Origin: Candidatus Taenariivivens baikalensis
GTDB taxonomy: Bacteria > Omnitrophota > Omnitrophia > Omnitrophales > Aquincolibacteriaceae
DNA length: 43,119 nt
NCBI GenBank assembly: GCA_009691445.1
Contig: SICL01000014.1
Location: 1 to 43,119, forward strand
Reading direction: 5' to 3'
In this document: piece after piece, positions 36,994-43,119 of the stretch
Layout: every line of letters begins with the position of its first letter
Numbering within the stretch: the stretch's first letter is position 1
Notes under the pieces: generated by a model
The model's database searches: none
What the model was told of the DNA's origin: nothing
What the model saw: only the letters and a program-made list of their open reading frames with translations
Program-made: the position numbers and the translations under genes

Positions 36994-37386
36994 CTAGGCC
37001 TTTTTATCCAGGCTCCATTTGCCGCTGCCGCGGCAGGCGATGAAGAAGAAAACAAAGCAATAAAGAACAGCGAGTTCACCGTGATTGACGCCTGGAAGAA
37101 ATTGGGGCCCCAACTGAAATTTCCAGTGAAACTGAAAATAGGCCACCGCCATCATTCCGCTTGCCAGGAATGCTGCCCAGCGGGTCCGAAATCCCAGCAT
37201 GACCGCGAGGCCGCCAAAGAGTTCGATAAGACCGCCGTACCAGAGCTGAGATCCCACTGGAGGCTGAGGTTGTTGACCGGCGAGTACGCCGAGGATTTTC
37301 TGGAAGCCGTGGAAGGTAAGCATAAATCCTGTCACCATTCTCAAGAGTGCGTAAGCATAATCCGAAAATTTCTCAAGTAGTTTCAT
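36994..37386 (-). CDS. DoxX family membrane protein
   Basis: LLRMVTGFMLTFHGFQKIL...GGLIELFGGLAVMLGFRTRWAAFLASGMMAVAYF. Confidence 0.88.
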   Translation of the reverse strand: MKLLEKFSDYAYALLRMVTGFMLTFHGFQKILGVLAGQQPQPPVGSQLWYGGLIELFGGLAVMLGFRTRWAAFLASGMMAVAYFQFHWKFQLGPQFLPGVNHGELAVLYCFVFFFIACRGSGKWSLDKKA

Positions 37387-37417
37387 CAGGGCCTCCGTTG
37401 GTTGAGCATTTTTTAAG

Positions 37418-38572
37418 TTAGACCATTTTAAATTTAATGACCAGACCGAGTAAAGCAGAAACTAAAATGATGACTGGTTCCGGAATTTTTTTGGTTTTCC
37501 AGAGAAGTCCCGCTGTGATGATTGCAAGCAAAGCGGTCGGGATATCCGTAATCGATTTTCTTCCAAGGACAACGACGGCTCCTGTAATGGCGCCGATAGC
37601 GGCCGCCGTGATTCCATTCACAAAAGATAGCAGGGCAGGGGTCTTCCCGTATTTCTTAAAATAAGGCGCGGGAATGATGGTGAATAAATAACAGGGAAGG
37701 AATGTGCCCAAAGCAGCGACACAGGCCCCTGCGAATCCGGCTACGAGATAGCCGATAAATCCGACGGTAATCACCACGGGACCGGGCGTAATCATCGCCA
37801 CCGCGACGGCATCAAGAAACTGCTGATCAGTCAGCCAATGATGTTCCTTGACCACTCCTCCGTAAAGAAAGGGAACAATCGCAAGTCCGCTGCCAAAAAC
37901 AAAGGTTCCGGCTTTAGCAAAAAAAGTAAAAACACTCCAAAGCACCGTCGCTTTTGAAGCGGCGGTTCCGGCTGCAATCGGAAGAATTAGAAATGATGCT
38001 AACGGAATTCTTTTAGTTTGAAACGGAGGATGCTCCACAAACCAGACGAGCAGGCCGGAAGCAAGAATCAAATAAATATTCTCGGATTCTGTTATCGCGG
38101 TGAAGGCTGCCAGGACAATATAGATGGCCCAAAGCAGCTTATTCTTCCCGAGGGTTTTGGAAGTTAATTTATAGGCGCTGTGAGCAATGATCCCAATAAC
38201 GGCTGCGCCGACTCCGTAGAACACAGCTTGCATCCAGGATAAACCGCCATAAGTTTTGTAGGCCCATCCTAAAGCAACGACCATCAAAAAGGACGGAAGG
38301 ACAAAAGCGAGTCCAACTAAGGTTGCGCCGAGAATGTGATAGTCCACATAACCCAGATAAATGGCGAGCTGAGCGGCAAGCGGTCCAGGGGCTAACTGAG
38401 CGAGTGTAAGTCCTTCTTTATAATCCGCTTCCGAAATCCATTTTCTTTTTTCAACGAGATCGCGGAACATATAGCCGACAAGAGCGACCGGCCCGCCGAA
38501 ACCTGTCGCCCCCAATTTTAGGGCATAGAGAACCATCTGCCGGAGTGAGTAAGAAGGTTTTGATGGGGTCAT
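37418..38572 (-). CDS. chrA: Chromate transporter, long-chain (two CHR domains)
   Basis: LGATGFGGPVALVGYM...EGLTLAQLAPGPLAAQLAIYLGY and FGSGLAIVPFLYGGVV...DAVAVAMITPGPVVITVGFIGY. Confidence 0.92.
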   Translation of the reverse strand: MTPSKPSYSLRQMVLYALKLGATGFGGPVALVGYMFRDLVEKRKWISEADYKEGLTLAQLAPGPLAAQLAIYLGYVDYHILGATLVGLAFVLPSFLMVVALGWAYKTYGGLSWMQAVFYGVGAAVIGIIAHSAYKLTSKTLGKNKLLWAIYIVLAAFTAITESENIYLILASGLLVWFVEHPPFQTKRIPLASFLILPIAAGTAASKATVLWSVFTFFAKAGTFVFGSGLAIVPFLYGGVVKEHHWLTDQQFLDAVAVAMITPGPVVITVGFIGYLVAGFAGACVAALGTFLPCYLFTIIPAPYFKKYGKTPALLSFVNGITAAAIGAITGAVVVLGRKSITDIPTALLAIITAGLLWKTKKIPEPVIILVSALLGLVIKFKMV

Positions 38573-38866
38573 TTATTTTTTCTGCGTCTCAAGCGCTGTC
38601 TTGATTTTTTTTGCGAGGTCCACACTGCGGATTCCCTGAGGGTTTATCGTTCTTAGCCTTGAGCAGTGTGGGTTGATGCGCCGGCAACGTTTGAAAAGCT
38701 TTTCTCTGGCTGAGGACTGCGCATGGGATTGGCCGTGGGTATTTCTACTAACAGGCAAGGTGACACCATCAGGAATGAGAGCATACAGGACAATATTTTT
38801 TTGAAAACGAGAGCGAAGGATTTCGTAAAAAAAGGCTCCTTTTTTTGTGGATATCTGAGGATTCAC
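38573..38866 (-). CDS. Hypothetical protein, doubtful
   Basis: 97-aa ORF directly behind chrA; Arg-rich, no recognised motif. Confidence 0.25.
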   Translation of the reverse strand: MNPQISTKKGAFFYEILRSRFQKNIVLYALIPDGVTLPVSRNTHGQSHAQSSAREKLFKRCRRINPHCSRLRTINPQGIRSVDLAKKIKTALETQKK

Positions 38867-38959
38867 TATACGCTACTACCAAGGTATTTCAAACGAGAAA
38901 TTTCATCAAATCGTCATCTGTGTGAAGGGTAAAATAGAATTATCTAAAAAGTTAGCGCG

Positions 38960-39547
38960 ATGGAGTTTTTGACTTTGGGCATCGTATCTGCTAAATTCTC
39001 GTTCTCAATGGATCGATTGATTGAGATTAATAGCTCCGCAGATGTTCCCATCAAATACCAAGGCACTCCCATCGGACTTTTAGTAGAGTACCAGAATCAT
39101 ATCCGGTCCCACGATGCCTATGCTTCCGCGCAAATTCTGGTTGGGATGTGCATGGATAATCGAAAAGCGCTCGATGTGCCGGAAAATTTCGCATACATCC
39201 TTCGTACGGGCGGCGCCAATATGCGCGCAAGCGGTTTCAAGATCTCCTATGCAATTGCGGTGGGGGGCGTGCGTCATATTGTAATTGCAGGACATAATCA
39301 TTGTGGTATGGTGAATTTAATGGAGCGTAAAGAAGTCTTTATCACAGGGCTTGTCGAGGGCGCGGGCTGGGAAAGGGAAAAGGCTGAAAATCATTTCCTT
39401 AATTTGGTTCCCATGTTTGAGATCGGCAATGCCATTGATTTTGTCCTGAGCGAAGTCCGCCGCCTTCGCGGTGAATACCCCAAAATCATGATCGCCCCGC
39501 TTCTTTACCGCATCGAAGACAATCACCTGTGTTTCATTCGAGAGTAA
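38960..39547 (+). CDS. Beta-carbonic-anhydrase-like protein
   Basis: CMDNR (CxDxR) and HNHCGM (HxxCG) zinc-site motifs in the expected order. Confidence 0.75.
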   Translation: MEFLTLGIVSAKFSFSMDRLIEINSSADVPIKYQGTPIGLLVEYQNHIRSHDAYASAQILVGMCMDNRKALDVPENFAYILRTGGANMRASGFKISYAIAVGGVRHIVIAGHNHCGMVNLMERKEVFITGLVEGAGWEREKAENHFLNLVPMFEIGNAIDFVLSEVRRLRGEYPKIMIAPLLYRIEDNHLCFIRE

Positions 39548-39620
39548 GACCGCCTAGTTTTACTGTCAGGGGGGATGACAATGGAAATGCGCTTAATGCA
39601 GCGCTTTTGGGGACTGGCCG

Positions 39621-41246
39621 TTAAGGACGACCTGTTCCTTTTGTGCGGTGAATTTCACGGGCGGCGATAAAGGGCTCGGTGCAAGAAAGTGTGGATACTC
39701 CTTCACCCGAGAGAGAAACATAAGGAGGTTGATCGGGGCGCATTGCTTCGGGGACTCCAAATTTTTCCTCCACATATTTTCGGAAAGCACGATAGAGCGC
39801 CATCCAGCGGAAAAACTCGATCCATTTTGCCGATGAAGCATTTTTCTGACGGGCTATCCGGCTGAAGGTTTTTGAAAAAAATTCGTAACGTCTCCCGTCA
39901 CCTGTAAAAAGGTAGTAGATTACGATTTTCAAGCTCAAAATAATAAACTTCAAATTCAGCTTCGTCTTTTTCGCTTTTGCCGTCGCCTGAAATCGATCGA
40001 GCAATGTTACCAGTCGGTCTGCGTAACTATCGTAGCGATAAAGGCAGCGCACCAGCCAGTTGTAGCCCTTATTTAATTCTTCGAGCGTCATTTTCTTGGG
40101 AATAAAATTACAATCCGCTGAGCCGTGTCCGTTCAGATCCGCCCATTCAAAATCCAGCAGCCGTCCTTCGCTTTCAAGGCGTTTTAAAAGAGGCGTATTC
40201 GGAAGAGCGAGGAGCGTTCCGCAAGTGGTAAAAGGAATCCCGAGCTCTTTTAAGTAATTAAATTGTTCTGTGAAGATCAAGCGGTCGTCCGAATCAAATC
40301 CGACAATCATGCCGGCGCAAACGGAGATGTTGTGGGTGTGAATTTTCTCAATGTCTTCCAGCATGCTGTTGCGGGTGTTCTGGAGTTTCTTGGTTTCCAC
40401 CAAGCTGTCACGGCGGGGAGACTCGATGCCGACGAACACCGTATAAAAATTCGCAGCCTGAAGCAGATCGAGAAGATCCGGGTGATGTGCGACATTGATC
40501 GTCAGTTCGCAGGAAAATTCAACCGGATAATTATTTTTTTGAGAATATTCGACAAGGGCCTTCAGAAGTTTCCGAGCCTGGGGGATATTGCCGATAAAGT
40601 TTGCGTCACCAAAAACAATATCATGGGCTCCATGTTTGACGCAGTGTTCCACTTCCGCAAGCACCTGCTCAACCGTTTTTGTTCGTGGGACACGGCCGTC
40701 GGTGACGATGATGTCGCAAAACTCGCACTGGAAGGGACATCCACGGCTTGTCTGAAGGCAGAACGTGTTGTAGCGATCTTGGCGGATCAGATCGTAACGG
40801 GGAAGAGGGCTGATTTCTAGGTTGACCTTAGCATCCGAATGATAAAGCTCGCGAGCAGTTCCTTTTTCGAAATCACTGAGAAACTCAGGCCAAAGGTGCT
40901 CAGCCTCTCCAGAAATCCGGTAGTCACCTTTGCCTTCAAAGGCTTCCGGGAAAAGGCTGCAGTAAGGACCGCCAAAGACAACAATCTTTCCTCGTTTTTT
41001 AAACTCGGCGGCAATGGCAAGAGAGCGCTGATATTGGACATTGAAGGCGGTAATTCCAATCAGATCCGCCTGAATATCAAAATCAATGGGCTCGACATTT
41101 TCATCGGCAATCTGGACTTCCCAGTGTTTGGGAGTGAGCGCGGCAACGGTTGCAAGACCCAAGGGAGTGGTGGAAAAAGAAGTGCCGGTAAAAGGGCGCA
41201 GACCTTCAAAGGACCAAATGGTCGCGCTAAATACAGGATTGACCAA
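39621..41246 (-). CDS. B12-binding-domain radical SAM protein
   Basis: SRGCPFQCEFCDI (CxxxCxxC); N-terminal cobalamin-binding-like fold; C-terminal helical extension of the DUF4070 type. Confidence 0.9.
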   Translation of the reverse strand: MVNPVFSATIWSFEGLRPFTGTSFSTTPLGLATVAALTPKHWEVQIADENVEPIDFDIQADLIGITAFNVQYQRSLAIAAEFKKRGKIVVFGGPYCSLFPEAFEGKGDYRISGEAEHLWPEFLSDFEKGTARELYHSDAKVNLEISPLPRYDLIRQDRYNTFCLQTSRGCPFQCEFCDIIVTDGRVPRTKTVEQVLAEVEHCVKHGAHDIVFGDANFIGNIPQARKLLKALVEYSQKNNYPVEFSCELTINVAHHPDLLDLLQAANFYTVFVGIESPRRDSLVETKKLQNTRNSMLEDIEKIHTHNISVCAGMIVGFDSDDRLIFTEQFNYLKELGIPFTTCGTLLALPNTPLLKRLESEGRLLDFEWADLNGHGSADCNFIPKKMTLEELNKGYNWLVRCLYRYDSYADRLVTLLDRFQATAKAKKTKLNLKFIILSLKIVIYYLFTGDGRRYEFFSKTFSRIARQKNASSAKWIEFFRWMALYRAFRKYVEEKFGVPEAMRPDQPPYVSLSGEGVSTLSCTEPFIAAREIHRTKGTGRP

Positions 41247-41402
41247 ATAGACTTTCAGGGGAGCCTCCCAACAAAGAAATCCATTTTAGAGTCCATAAAA
41301 TTATATGGTATCCTATCACTCCGCAGTGTTGTGCAGGCAACTATTTGTGACGGTTTTGAAAGTGGACGAATATTAGGGATCCTGGCGCGGAGGGGATTTT
41401 TC

Positions 41403-41669
41403 GTGTGGTATGTTTACATGCTTGAATGTAAAAATAAAGCGCTTTATACGGGAATTACAACCGATCCTCAGCGCAGGTTCAAAGAGCATCAGAATAAATC
41501 CGCTCATTACACCAGCTACAATCCGCCGTTGAAAATTGTTTACACGGAAAAGTGCCTGACCCGGTCGGAAGCGTTGAAACGGGAATCGAAGATTAAACGT
41601 TTGACACGTTCTAAGAAGTTGGAGTTGATAAGATTGCTTCGTCGTCCTGCGGGACTCTCCTCGCAATAA
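41403..41669 (+). CDS. GIY-YIG nuclease superfamily protein
   Basis: VWYVYMLECKNKALYTGITTDPQRRFKEH...SEALKRESKIKRLTRSKKLELI; GTG start at 41403, upstream ORF extension rejected. Confidence 0.88.
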   Translation: MWYVYMLECKNKALYTGITTDPQRRFKEHQNKSAHYTSYNPPLKIVYTEKCLTRSEALKRESKIKRLTRSKKLELIRLLRRPAGLSSQ

Positions 41670-41719
41670 CAAAAACCTACGCGGGTCATTGCGGACAAAG
41701 TGAAGCAATCTCTCGTGAA

Positions 41720-42883
41720 TTAAAAAACGAGAGAGGCTAATCGTGCGTTAGATTTGATGAGGAGCTGCCAATTACCGAGAGCTAGCTGAAATTTTCCCCG
41801 TGAAACTGCCTCTTCCTGTTGCGTGCAAGTTTTGATGGCCTGGGAATGTTCCTGAATCCGTCCGTAAACCAGTCTTCGGTACTCTCGCGACTTTGCTTCC
41901 CAGTCGTGAAGACGCTCATGAAGGATCTTGTAATGAGCCTCCACATCCGTGCAAAGTCGTTCCCAGCGTGAAGCCTCGTTTCCCTGAGTAAGCCAATCCC
42001 GGACCCGCTGTTGATCTGCCCTGAGTTTTGCTTCCAGAATTCGGAAGGGCGAAACTTTCTTGAGATCTGAGACAAGCCGAATCGAAGCGAGAAAGGAGAT
42101 CATCCATTTACTTGGATCCCATTGGTACCAGCGGACGCCATTTCGGTAATCGCCTGGAAATCGGTGGTGAAAATTATGATAGCCTTCGCCGTTGGTGAGA
42201 AAGGCCACGAACCAGTGATCTCTCGCTGTGGCATAAATGTCATAGGTGGCTTTGCCAAACATGTGGCAGACAGAATTGATGCAGAAAGTCGAATGATGCA
42301 CAAACACCAGGCGGGCGCAAACCGCAAAGATAAAGGCCGCAAGCGCGTGCCCGCATAAAGCTCCCAGTAAAGTGGGAAGCAGTACCCCTGAACCAATACA
42401 CCAAAGAAGATAATATTTGTGCTGATGCATTAGGAGTTTATTTTTTTGAAGGTCTAGAGAGTTTTCCAAACGAAGAGGATGAACCCAGAAAATAAGCCAA
42501 CCGATATGAGCGTAGAAAAATCCCTTTTTGATGCTGTAAGGATCCTGATCCGTATCCACATAGCGATGATGGTCGCGATGCTGGGAAGCCCATCTTAAAG
42601 CGGTTTGTTCGAAGGCAGCCGCTCCAAAAAAAAGAAGGATAAATTCAATAACAGGATTGGCTTTAAATGTGGAGTGAGCAAAAAGACGATGATAACCCAC
42701 GGTAATGCTCATGCCTGTTGCGACGGCGTAGAATATCGTCAAGGCGAGAATGACAGGAGGCGGCATGCCCACTTTTAGGATATAAAGAGGGACGCCGATG
42801 AGGGTTACGAGCATTGTGAAAGCGAAAAAAATGATATTGACCCACTTCATTTGCGGGCGCGACTCTGTCAATGGACCTTTCAT
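41720..42883 (-). CDS. Acyl-CoA (delta-9-type) fatty acid desaturase with extended C-terminus
   Basis: Histidine boxes HRLFAHS, HRDHHRY, HNFHH. Confidence 0.92.
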   Translation of the reverse strand: MKGPLTESRPQMKWVNIIFFAFTMLVTLIGVPLYILKVGMPPPVILALTIFYAVATGMSITVGYHRLFAHSTFKANPVIEFILLFFGAAAFEQTALRWASQHRDHHRYVDTDQDPYSIKKGFFYAHIGWLIFWVHPLRLENSLDLQKNKLLMHQHKYYLLWCIGSGVLLPTLLGALCGHALAAFIFAVCARLVFVHHSTFCINSVCHMFGKATYDIYATARDHWFVAFLTNGEGYHNFHHRFPGDYRNGVRWYQWDPSKWMISFLASIRLVSDLKKVSPFRILEAKLRADQQRVRDWLTQGNEASRWERLCTDVEAHYKILHERLHDWEAKSREYRRLVYGRIQEHSQAIKTCTQQEEAVSRGKFQLALGNWQLLIKSNARLASLVF

Positions 42884-42976
42884 AACTATCTCCTAGAAAA
42901 GCTTGAGGGCTCTCCTGTCCCGATTAAAGTGTACCAGATAAACAAGTACAAAATAAGGGAATTCTTGGAGGTGTCG

Positions 42977-43119
42977 TAAGCTAGTGAAATGTCCCCTGCT
43001 GTTAGCTAATGAAATGTCCCCTTCAACGACAGGGCGTAGTAATCTGCACCAAAAGCTAGATTTAGGGAGGCTCTTTGATGCAGTACTCTATGCCCGCCAC
43101 GGTGAAGGCTATGAAAATC
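42977..43119 (+). mobile_element. Left edge of an insertion sequence with a truncated transposase start
   Basis: Direct repeats TAAGCTAGTGAAATGTCCCCT (42977-42997) and TTAGCTAATGAAATGTCCCCT (43002-43022); GGGAGG then ATG at 43078, MQYSMPATVKAMKI... Confidence 0.6.

Noticed and set aside
38573-38866. 97-aa ORF after chrA as a ChrB-like or regulatory protein
   Set aside because: No chromate-related motif recognised; kept only as a doubtful hypothetical CDS.
40839-41402. N-terminal extension of the plus-strand ORF containing the GIY-YIG domain
   Set aside because: It overlaps the radical SAM gene antisense; the conserved GIY-YIG domain starts at the GTG at 41403.
1-43119. CRISPR arrays, tRNA or rRNA genes, phage or defence islands
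   Set aside because: No regularly spaced direct repeats, no tRNA cloverleaf or rRNA sequence and no phage structural or Cas proteins were recognised by eye; tRNAscan or Infernal would settle this.

Overview
The window is 43.1 kb of bacterial, chromosome-like DNA. Gene density is high and many short operons lie on the minus strand. Gene content, plus a CxxC-x17-CxxC protein, suggests a Gram-negative uncultured lineage, perhaps Omnitrophota-like; this is inference only. I see no rRNA, tRNA, CRISPR array, phage module or recognised defence island. Main blocks: (1) an Mla/Mce lipid-transport operon joined to a STAS/HATPase partner-switch pair and an HD-GYP protein; (2) a GAF histidine kinase and a PhoB/PhoR pair; (3) Sco1, glutathione peroxidase and PAP2; (4) an O-antigen ligase / methyltransferase-glycosyltransferase fusion / methyltransferase cluster; (5) an Rrf2 regulator with a candidate operator, and a porin; (6) a decayed OmpR-type response regulator; (7) LpxL-like acyltransferase, RidA, a two-TM channel-like protein and a DEAD-box helicase; (8) a 2452-aa secreted subtilase carrying a ~310-340 aa module in about four copies and a C-terminal beta-helix; (9) an EfpL/YeiP-type EF-P; (10) a CDF transporter, O-methyltransferase, ferritin-like/VIT1 fusion and acyltransferase 3; (11) a zeta-toxin-like pseudogene with a retained small partner ORF, and a CxxC-x17-CxxC protein next to an RG/SR-rich protein; (12) PNPOx-like, AOX/PTOX-like, Ogt, DoxX, ChrA, beta-CA-like, B12-radical SAM, GIY-YIG and acyl-CoA desaturase; (13) the edge of an insertion sequence. 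Intergenic regions hold several families of nested palindromic repeats. The least explained items are the repeat module of the giant protease, the EfpL-like factor, the broken zeta-like locus, and the nested repeats that overlap gene ends.
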